A stretch of DNA of 64,000 bases from Nemania diffusa (Eukaryota > Ascomycota > Sordariomycetes > Xylariales > Xylariaceae). The notes under the pieces are model-generated. The model made no database searches. It had not been told where the DNA came from and saw only the letters and a list, made by a program, of their open reading frames with translations. Made by a program: the position numbers and the translations under genes. This document shows, in pieces, positions 1 through 11,781 of the stretch. Within the stretch, counting starts at the first letter, position 1, and each line of letters begins with the position of its first letter. The stretch is from contig JBBPUQ010000003.1 of the NCBI GenBank assembly GCA_038501195.1, positions 5,734,501-5,798,500 of the forward strand, written 5' to 3'.

Positions 1-1846
1 AGAATACGTACGCAAGCCCAATAGAATCTCATTCTTCCACGGCTTCTCCGGATTGACTATTGCCCAATTGAAGTGCCGAAGGAGCTATAAGCGCCATATC
101 AGCCTTATTCCCAACATCTATGAGAGAGGTAGCTGCTGTTAAGAAAGTACATACCTCAAAAATGACAATGCCCAGCTGCCGCAACGCGACGGCCTTGCCC
201 AGGCATTGCCAGCGTCCGTGCCCGAACCCTAGATTGAAATCACGAGTCATCGCTTCCACTAGACCATGATTGTCAGCAGTGTTTCTTTCTAATTTAGGAG
301 GAGGCCAGGTGTGCTAAACGAAAATAAGGTGGCAGAAACCCAAGGCCAAGATACAAATGAACCGGGGCTGGCCGTACACCTTTGTTGATCTCCTTCCTCA
401 AGCCAGCGCTCGGGGCGGAAGATATCGACATCGGCATCCTCGCCATATACGCTCTTGTTTCGCTGCATCGCCTTGAACGATGGGACGATATTAACGCCGC
501 CAGGTAGATATACTTCCTCGCCGTCAATAACCACAGTGTCTCCCTCGGGAGGAGTATCACGGGAGAGCGGGTTTTGTACTGCCGGGCATAATCTCATCGC
601 TTCTTTGATAACCGCCTGAAGATACCTAAGACCCTTGGCCTGTGTAGGCTTGATGATCGCTGGCCTTTGTGGCGCAATGCCAGACTCTACTGCGTCGTCG
701 ATCTCTACTTGAAGGATCTTGTATACTCGCGGGTTAGTCATGACGTAGAGTAGCACGGCTTTGAGTGCCGCAGCGGTAGTATCCGACCCCGCCACTATCT
801 GTAGCATGATCTCTGCCTTGAGCTCCTCTCCTGAGAGGCCATTCTTCAAAAAAGAAGTCAGCATGTCTGCCCTTGGCACCGCGCCGAGGCTCTTTTGCTG
901 ATTGAACTCTCTCTCCCTGCCCTCGACCCGCGATGCATTGAGCGCTACCATTTTGTAAAAGCCTTTGGTAGTCTCGATATTCAAGTCTGTCTTCGGGCCG
1001 ACGAAAGGTATCCAATTCACCCACCAGGTACCTAGTGCCACCTGGATATTGCTAACCTTCAACCCCATATGAGTTGATTTGATATATTCACTAGGGTCTG
1101 CATCCGTATCTAGGAGGTCGTATGACTTCCCAAGGCCGATTGTACTGATTACATCAAGTGTGTAGAACGTTATTTTCTGCGCCAAATCCAATTTTCTCTT
1201 GCCGGCATACCTAGACCCGACGAGGTGGAGGAGCTTCGTGACACAAGACTCAATGTCAGCATCTAGGGTGAGATTCTCGGCCCCGGAATACTATGGAATC
1301 AAGTAAGTGGAAAAAGCCAAGACGAGGTATGAGCAGCAGCGTAAGGTGTAGAAAGCTTACGCCTCGAACCATTTGGTTGCGTCTCGCATCATGCTTCTCG
1401 GTGTCTGTTTCCGTGAAGATGTTGTCATTACGCCAATCGAACCGAGCAGCACGGTAAAACCACTTGGATTTCTTATAGCCGGGGTGTGTATTTGAGCGAG
1501 CCCACAGGTCCGGAGAGGAAGTTAATAGCATCGTCGGGGAAAGAACGGCAATTTGCCCTAACAAGAGGTGGCCTGTTAACAAGTATATACTCTTAACCTC
1601 GTTGAGTGAGAAAAGAGAAGTGTTTGATATACCATATTTCTGATTGAGTCCCATGTACCAGTTAGGGCAATCGCCACTTAAGACGGCCAGGGCGTGAGGG
1701 ATACCCGATATTCTCGATAGTAGTGGTCCCTTAATATGGCGCAGCTGGAATAAGACCTTGATCCTTCTAAATAGAAAGGTACCTAGCAGTAGGGCTACGC
1801 TGATGGCTAGCCATGGTCTTAGAAGAAAGTGTGCGACAATATTCAT
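1..1846 (-). CDS. Cytochrome P450 monooxygenase, pisatin demethylase-like (3' end cut by window)
   Basis: Heme-thiolate monooxygenase. Exons that join in frame are 1846-1633, 1557-1361, 1290-380, 284-155 and 84-1, giving 512 residues before the window edge. The N-terminus has a hydrophobic membrane anchor, so ER location is expected. The I-helix motif AGSDTT, the ExxR motif in KEAMR, the FRPERW motif and the heme-binding FGHGRWQCLGK with its cysteine ligand are all present. Only after removing the intron at 154-85 does the typical tail NPEKPWKNE follow, which supports that exon. Overall sequence resembles fungal pisatin demethylase/benzoate hydroxylase-type P450s, from family knowledge. The substrate cannot be read from the sequence. 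An alternative upstream start lies in frame at 1945. No stop or frameshift is seen, so the gene looks intact apart from the cut end. Confidence 0.9.
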
Positions 1847-4141
1847 TTTGGGAAAGGAAAGCCTAGATCGGCTTATTTTGAAGCTTCCCGTTGGTGCGAT
1901 ATTAGCGGCCTGCTGTTCAAGATTGTTTTTTGAGTATAATGCCACAAAGATAAAGGGGTAGCAAGAATGGCATTCCTCGAAAAATCCAACATATGAAACG
2001 AGATCTCAGGTTATTATATAACGAGCCAAACAGCAGACTACTTATAACTATCTATAGGTAGTATTATAAGCAGATTAATTGGCCTATATCATCATGTGTT
2101 GACGTAGACGGCGCTTTCTAGTTGAGATAACCAGCCAGTGGCGTAGTCGACTTCCGTTTCATTACCGTGAACGCGGGGGTTAGACATTGCTTTTCGATAG
2201 GTATTTTCATGAAAACATATTATTGGGTTGCATTTACACACTAATGCCACTTGAGCTGTATGATAATTCACTTGGAGAATCTCGGTAGTTAGAGAGACGT
2301 ATTAAACCATCCGATCCGCATCGTCGATATTACACCTTGATCACATCTTCATCCTAGATATCTCATATTGAGGGCACCTAGTTAGAGAATAGATATATAT
2401 GTAGCATGTAATAGGTATGCTAAATAAGTAAACAATCCTTTTGGCATCGGAGTCTACCCAAGTGCTAAGAAAACAAACGTGTACAACCCCCCCCCCCCCC
2501 CTATAAGGTCAACCTTGTGAGGTACCCGCGCTAGGCAAGGCTTTGAGGACTCGCCCACCACTCGCCACGCGGAGGGGTTTCCGTGCAAATGCAGCGCTGT
2601 AAGTGGTCGTGAGATACTTTTTGCGTGGCGCTTGATGGGTTAGTGTGCGCATACTTGACTAGGTATCTACCTAATGTGCAGCAAGCACTTGTGGCGGCAG
2701 TGGTGGGAAACGCACCGCATCCTATAGGTCTGGGGATGAGATCCGCTCACATGCAGCTTGGTAGGTACGGATAGATACTTTAGTGGCTTGGAGTTATCGA
2801 GCTGAGCCGGGAAGTAGGGGAACTAAATCTGCACAGTGACTAGAAAGTGAGTGTTTTTCATCACTCCGTTTCTCTTGCATATGAATCAAATACGAATTTG
2901 GGGCCTTCTCTGAGGCTGAGTGATTTTCTCTGGTAGCGAGTCTCGAAGTGCCTAGGCCATTACATATCTAGATAGCTGATTAGCAGATCCGAATTTACTG
3001 AAATCTAGATACTAGAGGGGTATCCCGTGCACTAGCGAGTCCCCCAAGAACCGTAAGGTGGTATTGGCGCCTCGCCTCCCCGCATATTCTGTTCATGATC
3101 TCAGTTTATTATAATCACTGCATATAGAACCTCTTATAATCTAATCTAATACCATGATACGAGTAATAGGATCGAAATTCGAAGAGCTGCTAAAGTGGAT
3201 TCACAAAGAGCGCATTCCTTTTTCTAAAGGATTAGAAATCAAGGCGATTGCTTCAAAGTTGTAGACCACTCAACTTATTATCAGTTACGCATAAATAAAA
3301 ATTACAAGCTTAGCCCGCATTTGCCGCCGTTCTGTATTGCCCTAATACAACAACGTCAACTTCGGGTAGAGCGGGGCTAGCACGGTGATTACGCAGTAAA
3401 TGTAACGGCTCCTTAAAGAACCTGAATTCGGTGGTCGCGGCATATGTAAAGTTACTGAAAGGGAAGGTAAGCAGTACGAAAACTTGTAGGGGGTAGTATT
3501 ACAGACTAACTAACGGCTTTTTATAGAAGTGAATTGCAATATGCCAAAAAAGAAAATCGTACATTGGTCGGTAGATAGGTAATACGTATATGGTAGTAAG
3601 ATTGATAGACATTATATCATAGCACAGATTACACTATGTACTATTGGTCCGATAAATGGTCCTTGACGACTTATACAGGGATTAGAATCTCGATATCACA
3701 TAGTTCGCATGCTCTTATGTACTTATGTTAGGTTAGGTATAGCCCGTGGGATGCTAGTTGGACGAGACCACAGTCTATGCAGGGGAGGCCCTGGGTCAGG
3801 TTACCTAGGATTCAACACCATGGCAGACCATAGCACGCGACGAGATGTTCAACCACGGTTCTGGTTAATCTAGGGATTCTGGCAGGGCTTGAATTGATAA
3901 AATAAACAAAAAAGCTATATGCACAGTGAAGTAGGTACCTAAATAGATTTATAGAGAAAATACCTATAGCATGTAAAACTAATCAAGTTATTTATATATA
4001 GAGCATTACGTAGAAAGGAATATAACAATGTATGATTTATATTATACCCTATCTACCATACCTGTTGCTGCAAATTTGTGATGATATACTAACATATGTA
4101 AACTTAGCGCTGGGTATTTTATACCTTTATACCTGAAGGCA
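1847..4141. other. Gene-less intergenic region
   Basis: No credible coding sequence on either strand. It is moderately AT-rich and contains a run of 15 C at 2487-2501. No tRNA-like or transposase-like sequence was recognised. Confidence 0.6.
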
Positions 4142-4248
4142 TGTCACGGAACAGAACTGCAGCGCCAAACCACGACACTACCAAAAGTCGAACGTTGTCA
4201 AGGTGAGAACCTTGACTGTTTGCAGGTCTTATATATGGGACCGTGACA
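4142..4248. mobile_element. Solo-LTR-like repeat, copy 1 (107 bp)
   Basis: Begins TGTCACGG and ends with the exact inverse, CCGTGACA. Two further copies lie at 61950-62055 and 62608-62715 and share most of the internal sequence, including a stretch reading CACGACACTACCAAAAG. The TG...CA ends and short perfect terminal inverted repeats fit a solo LTR or a miniature LTR element. The flanking 5-mers of this copy (AGGCA and AAAGA) do not match. Confidence 0.65.
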
Positions 4249-4261
4249 AAAGACCTGTCTT

Positions 4262-4419
4262 CTATCCCTTTGGGTGCCTTTTCGGCACCAGTACATACAT
4301 ACATTAGATTAACCCAATCAGATGTTTCCTTAAGCATCATATTCTTCCCCGATTGGTGCATCTGAGTCCGCTTTTCCGCTTTTCCTGTACTGGTGCCGAA
4401 AAGGCACCCAAAGGGATAG
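4262..4419. repeat. Short inverted-repeat (MITE-like) element with 34-bp perfect arms
   Basis: Positions 4262-4295 and 4386-4419 are perfect reverse complements over 34 bp, separated by 90 bp. Each arm contains a smaller hairpin, GGTGCC-loop-GGCACC. TA dinucleotides sit just inside both outer ends and could be a target duplication as in Tc1/mariner-type MITEs. No transposase is encoded. It starts 13 bp after the neighbouring LTR-like copy. Confidence 0.6.
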
Positions 4420-5700
4420 GGAACGCAATATATATATGTTTAAAAGCACTTCTGGGCTATCGTCCTGCTCTCGCCGCAAGAGGGCAAAGCCGTGACACGC
4501 GGCTGGGAGGGCGCAGGCTCAAGTTTCAGCATCGCTGATTGCCATCTTGGAAAGCGATAGGAGGAGAGGCTACTATGGGACATAGCAGCTCCTGGATTCA
4601 AACAGACGAGAGTAAGCTGGCTTTTTACACTCATGAAACAAACCTTGGGCACTAGAGGAATTATCTCACAGTCTATAGGAGCGATTACTAACTCCTGGCG
4701 CGGTGCCCTCGGAGGCACAATTACAGAAGCACTAGTGTCCAGGGTGTTCTCCAGAATAGAGTTGCAAGGCTTTGCTTGTCAATGTCAGGACTATGATAGA
4801 GATAAAGCATCGTAGCTTTAGGTTTTTGGTAATTTTTAACAGTATGCAATACTGTACTAGCTTGCTTTAATTGATATGCTTTAAATAATTTGCGATTTAA
4901 GTTAAAAATCTCAGTTGATAATAGAGTTAATGATCTTATCCTCTTTTACACTTCTTGCTGAACACTGCTAACTTAAACCTTTTTAGATGTAATGTTGAAT
5001 ATGATTTAAACAAAACCCAATTGTCACAAGCTGAACACTTTATTGCCACTGATTGATTCAGAAGTATTCGTCAAAATCATCAGTAAACAAAGAGCAGCCG
5101 CCTAATGTGTCAATTTTGATTAAATAAGCCACGGCTGTAGCAATACATGGAATGCATCTGATGGCTCCCAATGCAGTCCTATCCATGCTATACCCACTTC
5201 TCTGACTGGGCAAGCATTCTCTAAAATGATATGTATGTATATCAATCGGCAACAAGATTCTCATCTGAGGATATACATCCCGGGAATCGTCTATAGCAGG
5301 AAACTTAGGCCATGACGACCGTGAAAATGGATTTGTTGTGAGGCTCAATGGCATGCCGCGTAGCCGATATTCTGCCCTGATCATCTAGATCAAGTCCCGT
5401 GACGAGTGCCGTAACCCTTACCATCTGCCATGTCCCAAACCTTACCCACCCAAAAGAAAATTATACTCGCACATATAACCAGCCTAAACGATTTATGTCC
5501 TGTACGCCTTTTGAGGTCTTAAGAAAATTGCACCTGAGTCAGTCCCAGCAGGAGCCTTAGAGATGTGATCAATACAAGAGATGCACATGACCGGCTGCTG
5601 TCATGGGTGCAGAGTCCTTATCATTGCTCTTAGTCCCTAAGGCGCAGTAGGTGAGCGATGATTAGTGGCCTGTCATGAGTAACTCAGGGCTAACTGATTC
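4420..5700. other. Gene-less intergenic region
   Basis: Only short open frames without recognisable domains. Nothing else stands out. Confidence 0.55.
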
Positions 5701-6291
5701 TTAGAGAACCGCACCGCCTAGCATGGTATTCTCCATCTCCATGTTGTCCATAGGCACTTCCATGCCAGCTCCGCGCGACTCCATGCCGGCCATGCGGACC
5801 TCCATGGCTTCTAGTCTCTTTTCGACACTCTCTAGTCGCTGACTGACGTTCATGAAGCCCTGCGTGATGTCGTGATTCATGCGATCCAGCTTGTTGCTCA
5901 GACTTCGAATACTCTGTGCCATTGGGGTGTTCTCTTGGCCAGGAGGGGCGGCAGGAACGCGGGCTTCGTGGTTGTGTCGGGGATCTTGGACGGCAAAGCG
6001 CCATTGGTTGTTTAACTGCACTTCGCAAACAGCCTTGGCGCGCCAGGGACAGTCAACCTTGCGGGTGCTTGGGTTCCGCTTCTTGGCGGTGCTATTGTAT
6101 TTGACACCACCTCGGTCGCACACCAAGTCATAACGCGTGGGTTTACCATCGCGATAGTTGCTGGCGCGAAGCTTGACGACACCATAGCCCTGGTCCTTCG
6201 CAACGCGCTGCACGGCGCTCAGCAGGTCCTCAAAGCTTCGGTAGATGCCCTCGGGAGGAGGGGCTAGGTTGCCAGGCTCGCCTGAACCCAT
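5701..6291 (-). CDS. FAR1/WRKY-GCM1-like DNA-binding domain protein
   Basis: Encodes 196 residues from the first in-frame ATG at 6291. An open frame continues upstream to about 6490 without an ATG, so an extra 5' exon is possible. After a Pro/Thr-rich start comes a region beginning around IYRSFEDLLSAV, then a zinc-finger-like domain with cysteines in YDLVCDRGG and VDCPWRA and a terminal HNH in DPRHNHEA. This Cys-Cys-His-His layout is that of the FAR1/WRKY-GCM1 superfamily, which derives from Mutator-type transposases. The C-terminal third is a predicted coiled coil rich in Met and Glu with near-repeats of MEVRM, MESRG and MEVPM. A nuclear DNA-binding or transcription role is inferred. No transposase catalytic region is present, so this looks like a domesticated protein. 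Confidence 0.72.
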   Translation of the reverse strand: MGSGEPGNLAPPPEGIYRSFEDLLSAVQRVAKDQGYGVVKLRASNYRDGKPTRYDLVCDRGGVKYNSTAKKRNPSTRKVDCPWRAKAVCEVQLNNQWRFAVQDPRHNHEARVPAAPPGQENTPMAQSIRSLSNKLDRMNHDITQGFMNVSQRLESVEKRLEAMEVRMAGMESRGAGMEVPMDNMEMENTMLGGAVL

Positions 6292-7134
6292 GGGGGCGGG
6301 CGTGACGGGGGTGACGGCAGTGGGTGTGGCCGTTGGGGGGAGTTGACGGGGGGTGCTCAACGCACTCGCCGTGCCGTTGGGGACAACAACGCCCGCGGCG
6401 ACGGCCGAGTGGTGAGGGTTCGGCTGGAGTGAAATTTTGGCGGTATTGTCGGAAAACGGGGGAAAACGAAGGGACGAGGACAAGCCTCAGGTCGAGCGTC
6501 GAACTCGACGACGACGGCGGGCTGGGCGTCGGGGTGGGTGATGGTGGTTTTTTGGGCGGGGAGCGCGGATGTCGTCCAGCAGGCGGATGCAGACGCGGGC
6601 GCGGACACCGTGGACGATGCGTTATTCAGACGTTGTTGGTGGTGCAAGTTGAAGATTCTCACGGTACTGAGCCGTGTGTGGCGAGGGAAGATACGGAGTG
6701 GGAATGAGGAGATGGCACAGGAGAGACCGTGCGAGATGGGCAACGTGGTTGATGGTATCCACAAAGCACACACGGAGCAGGTCGAGGGCTAAGATGGTTG
6801 CGGTGCAGAGGGTCTCGGAAAGCAAGCTTGTCAGAAGGGAGGAGAAAAAAATCCGGGTGGGGACTTCCTCTCCTGTGGCTGCGCAAAGTCCAGCTGGCGC
6901 AGCTGGCGCCCACCGCAGTTGTGGCGCATACTCTGTACCTAGGTACCCTGTATCCTAGGTACCTACGATTTAGCTTTTTCGTCAAACCTTCAAGCTCTCA
7001 GGTATATTAAGCTTATTTGTCCTGCGTAAATTGGTTAAACCTTCTCATCCTTTCCATCCCTCTTCTCTCTCTATGCACGCGCTTATGAGACAACAACTCT
7101 CACGATCTCATCAACCACCCTATCAGATATAATC
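6292..7134. promoter_or_regulatory. Divergent promoter region between the FAR1-like gene and the small gene at 7135
   Basis: Separates two divergently transcribed genes. It contains the 12-bp palindrome GTACCTAGGTAC at 6935-6946 and a related CCTAGGTACC at 6954-6963. The same 12-mer occurs upstream of two other genes in the window. No clear TATA box was identified. Confidence 0.45.
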
Positions 7135-7655
7135 ATGGCATCGAATAACGGCCGAACCGTGAAGCCGCTCAAAGGATCTTCTGTAAATGCGGAGACTCCG
7201 GAAGAGCAGCAGCTCCAGCGCGATTTAGATCATCTAAGCTCTCTTCTTGTCAAAGTATGTGTACATAGAATATCTATCAACGGGGGCGAACTTTGGCTAA
7301 AAGACTTGGGCTTTAGTGTCGAGATGTTCGAACTGCAATACCTCGAATGCTGATTGGTTTGCCGCAAGTCGCCCAAAACAACTCAGACTGTACGTATAAT
7401 CGTAGTTAGCGGCACTTAGGTTTACAGGTTTACGACGGCTAATCCCATCCCACAGCGGTAGAAAATATGTTTAGCGAAATGGTCAGTCATATGAAGAACA
7501 CCGGTACTGAGATCCAAGAGTTCGCGACGCTGTATACTAGCGAAGAAAGCAAGAAGGTGCTAGAGAAAGCTAAGAAGAGCCGCGAGGCAAACCCCAAGGG
7601 GATCAAGACCTGGCGGTACGAAGACCACCCAGACTGGGTAGATGCTCCCCGGTGA
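7135..7655 (+). CDS. Small conserved-looking protein of unknown function (114 aa)
   Basis: Three exons join in frame: 7135-7258, 7369-7389 (only 21 nt) and 7456-7655. The first donor used is GTGTAC rather than the nearby GTATGT, because only that choice keeps the frame through the micro-exon. The protein is hydrophilic, with an amphipathic helix-rich stretch (LQRDLDHLSSLLVKV), a middle reading SVENMFSEMVSHMKNTG and a basic segment KKSREANPKGIKTW ending in DHPDW. It has no signal peptide or membrane span. I do not recognise the family. A soluble cytosolic or nuclear protein is the most that can be inferred. Confidence 0.6.
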
Positions 7656-8560
7656 AGACTTAGGGGCCGAGAGTCTGGTTACGATTGTATGAAACAATAT
7701 CCTTTATGGTCGTTAGGGTTGATTCATTTATTTTTGCGATGGTGTCCGATGGTGTCATACAGTAGCGATTATTTCGGAGTATAACGGATCGATGGGAACA
7801 AGTTGAGTCGTTGAGGGCACTTTTTTACTATCCTATAAAGCGAAAGGAACTGGTTCTAGGTGCATGAGCCACAGGACATCTTCCTTATTATGAATTAGGA
7901 ATTAATTAGGAATTCAAAATCTCCCATGCGATAATACCAGATGTTTTAGCTCTGGAGCCCTCTAACGCGATACATCGTTTTTTGCTGTTTCTCCTTGATA
8001 TCATCTTGTCATATACTTGTGAGAAATCTGTGTACATGTATGATGTTTTGATGTATCTATGGTTGATTAGGTAGCTCTGCACCACCAAGTTTACATACAC
8101 ATGTCCATGTTTACTCATACCTAAATATGAAGTATCTAAATATCTAGTTGTCAAGCATAGGTAGGTAACAGTGTACAGTATGGTTAAATGCATAATGTAT
8201 TCTGTACTGTGGGAGTCAGTCTACCTACCTGTACAGAGTACATATGTATCTAGCGCGGTCCTGCCATCTGTCACCGTGCGAGCGACAACCCCACCAACAA
8301 TCCACCACCACCTGTAAAAATTCGCTGTGAATTTTCGAAAAAAACACCGGTCCACCTAAGTTTGCCCCTCAATCGGTTCGAGTAATACTATTCCTTTTCC
8401 TTGACCCAACTCCACGCCCACACACCCACCTCCTGTTCTCTGTTTGGGCTGTGATCTTGATTCCCTGTTGTCGCCAAGTCAATCCAAGAGCGACAACAAC
8501 CTCATTCTCTTCACCACACACTAAACGTATCCCGCGAGCGACCGACGAGAGCCCGCCAAC
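7656..8560. other. Intergenic region and eIF3c promoter
   Basis: No supported gene. The part next to 8561 is pyrimidine-rich (CCACCTCC, CCACACACC), as is common before highly expressed fungal housekeeping genes. Confidence 0.5.
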
Positions 8561-11273
8561 ATGTCTCGGTTCTTCCGCAGCGGCGAGGACAGCTCTAGCG
8601 AGAGCAGTTCCGACGAGGAGGAGCTCTACTCTGAGGAGGAGGAAGAGGAGAAGAAGGTAGAAGAGTCTGAAGAGGAAGAATCTGAAGAGGACGAGGATGA
8701 AGACGAGTCCGAGGAAGAGAGTAGCGACGAAGAAGGCGTCAAGAAAACCGGTGCCTCGCGTTTCTTGCGCGGCGAGGCTTCGGAGAGCGAGGACAGCGAC
8801 GAGGACCAGCCTAAGACGGTAAAGAGTGCTAAGGACAAGCGCTTTGCAGAGCTCGAGGCCACTATTGATGCCATCGAGAAGAAGCAGAGGATCAACGATT
8901 GGGGTGCCGTGTCTAATGGTAAGTTAAATCGACAGAGCATACGTGCATACGCTCGCACACGGATGCGCGTATACGCCTGCCTACTAATAGGCGCCTCTTC
9001 GTTCCACTTTCAACTAACACACTCCAGAGTTTGACAAGCTCAACCGCCAGGCCGTCAAGATGACGGAGCGGGGCCAGGTCCCCAAGTTCTACATCAAGGC
9101 CATCGTCGAACTCGAGGACGCCATGAACGAGACGATCTCGAAGCAGAAGGTCACCCCGAAGAAGATGAACGCCATCAGTGCTCGTGGTCTCAACGCCGTC
9201 AAGCAGAAGATCAAGAAGCTCAAGCAAGACCACCAGGCCGAAGTCGATCGATATCGAGAAGACCCCCTCGACTTCCTTGCCTCTGACGAAGAAGAGGAGG
9301 AAATCGTTGTTCCGAAGCCCAAGAAGACGAAGGCTGAGGTCTATACCGAACAGGTTGAACAGCAGGATGACGAAGGCTTTGAGACCGTCATCAAGGGTGG
9401 CCGCACTCTTCAGTTCACACCCGAGAGCATCTTCAAGCACCTACGGACCATCTTGGAGTCTCGTGGAAAGAAGAATACCGATAGATTAGAACAGATCCGC
9501 ATCATGGAGAAGCTGCATGCCGTTGCAAATACCCCTTACCAGACTATCCGTGTTCTGTTAACCCTCGTCTCGGCCAGGTTCGATCTTGGAACCGGCACAT
9601 CAACTTCTATGCCCCTTGAGCAATGGAAGGCCGCTGAAAAGGAGCTGTCTACTTTGTTTGAGGTGCTCGAGCAGAATCCAGACCACATAGTCCTCGAGAA
9701 TGCGGAAGAGTGGGAAGATGACGAGAAACCCCCCACACTGCAGCCCGGAGAGAAGTACATTAGGATTCCCGGTAGCGTGGTATCATACGTCGAGCGCCTG
9801 GACGACGAGCTGACCCGCTCGCTACAACACATCGATCCTCACACTTCGGAATACATTGAGCGTCTGACGGACGAGGGTGCTTTGTACAATGTCATCTTCC
9901 GCGGCTTGCTCTATTACGAGACGCTCGGCAAGGATTCTTCTCTACAGATCCCCCAAGATAGCCTCAACCGAATCGTCATGCGGAGATTAGAGCACGTCTA
10001 CTTCAAGCCTGCCCAGGTAGTCAAGATCTTGGAGGAGAATGCCTGGAAACCAGTGCCTACTTCGGTTGAATCTGTGATCACGCCGAGAGACAGCATTGCA
10101 GATGCCACACAACTCCTTAACGTACTCTGCAACTACCTCTTCACTAACAGCGAGGGTATCATCCGTGCTCGTGCTATGCTCTGCCAGATCTACTTCCTTG
10201 CGTTGCATGACGAGTACTACAAGGCTCGCGACATGATGCTGATGTCGCATTTGCAAGAGACGATCAACAGCTTCGATGTGCAGACACAAATTCTCTACAA
10301 CCGCACTCTCGTACAGGTTGGACTTTGCGCATTCCGCAAGGGCCTCGTCTACGATGCGCAGAACACGCTCCAAGAAATCTGTGGCAGTGGCCGACAAAAG
10401 GAGCTCCTTGCCCAAGGCGTCATGATCCAGCGATATGCTCAAGTCTCACCAGAACAGGAACGGCTTGAGAAGCAAAGACAACTACCCTTCCACATGCACA
10501 TCAACCTGGAGCTTCTGGAGTGCGTCTATCTGACATGCAGCATGCTGCTCGAGATTCCTCTACTCGCGCAGACGGGCTCGTCCCCCGACATCAAGAAGCG
10601 CGTCATCAGCAAGACGTATCGACGTATGCTTGAGTACCACGAACGCCAGATTTTCACTGGCCCACCCGAAAACACCCGCGACCACGTTATGCAGGCCTCC
10701 CGGGCGCTCGCCGCTGGCGAGTGGAAGAAGGCCATCAACTTCGTTCACAGCATCAAGATCTGGGATCTCATGCCGAACACGGAGGAGATCAAGTCCATGC
10801 TTTCCAAACAGATCCAGGAGGAAGGCCTACGGACGTACCTCTTCACCTATGCTCCCTTTTACGACACGCTCGCCGTGTCTACGCTATCATCGATGTTCGA
10901 GCTCGACGATCGCAAGGTGGCCTCCATCGTCAGCAAGATGATCAGCCACGAAGAGCTGGCGGCGGCGCTCGACCAAGTGACCTCGACGGTCATCTTCCGA
11001 AAGGGCGTCGAGCTCTCTCGCCTCCAGAGCCTGGCGCTCACCCTGTCGGACAAGGCGGCGGCGCTCATCGAGACCAACGAGCGGACGCTCGAGCAGCGGA
11101 CACAAGGCACAGCCAACGCGTTCGACAGGAGAGGCGGGCAGAACCAGCGTGGCGGTCGCGGGGGAGGACCGAAGACGGGTCGGGGCGGGGCGAGGACGGG
11201 CGGAACGGGACAGCGACAGGCCGGCGGCACGCAATTTACGGGAGGCGTGCTCGGCGGGGCTGTTCGAGGTTAG
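8561..11273 (+). CDS. NIP1: Eukaryotic translation initiation factor 3 subunit C (NIP1)
   Basis: Core subunit of eIF3, which acts in the cytoplasm on the 40S ribosome during start-site selection. Exons 8561-8918 and 9028-11273 join in frame to give 867 residues, the usual family length. The N-terminus begins MSRFFRSG and runs into a long Ser/Glu/Asp-rich acidic region (residues about 12-90), typical of NIP1 and its eIF1/eIF5 contacts. The conserved [14 protein letters not shown] segment and the helical repeats leading into a PCI domain (about residues 600-770) follow. The C-terminal tail is Gly/Arg-rich with RGG-type repeats, suggesting RNA binding. Start, intron and stop are all clear. Confidence 0.95.
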
Positions 11274-11781
11274 AGGGATACGGGGCGCACATGATCTTCT
11301 GCTTTTCTGTCACTTTTGTATCTCGTGTGCATACATACGGCCCCGGGTTGCTTTTCGATGAAAAAGTATCGTCGGCGATAGCCGACCTAGGGTTAATGGG
11401 ACGGTCAAGTAGATAGCATATCTACTAAGGGAATTGAATTGATTTGACCATGACTTCATTATTTCATCTTCAGCTTGATGCTCGTGACTGTTGTTGGAGT
11501 GTTATGCACATTGTACACCTATCTACATCTCGGGGTATCTACCTATAATTGAATATCCGGTCTTCATCGCAGCATCTTCACGCATGAGATAGACGGCCTC
11601 TATCCACGGAGACGTCACCGCGCCCTCGTATCCCAGACTATATATATATACTCCCTATCTATCCCGACCAGACACCGCGGCGCGACGCCCTCCGTACCCA
11701 CGCTCCACACAAGCAAGATAAAACGACGCCAACCCACCGACACCCACACCCACCGGCACTAACCCTGACACCAGTACCGAC
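11274..11781. other. Convergent 3' intergenic region
   Basis: Lies between the ends of eIF3c and the hemerythrin gene. It includes a short TATATATATA run near 11640. No gene is seen. Confidence 0.5.

Noticed and set aside
1..260. P450 thought to be broken because the tail frame after the heme motif looks wrong
   Set aside because: Removing a 70-nt GT-AG intron (154-85) restores the expected NPEKPW tail in frame.
10721..11416. 231-codon frame overlapping eIF3c
   Set aside because: A frame-shifted shadow of the eIF3c coding sequence.
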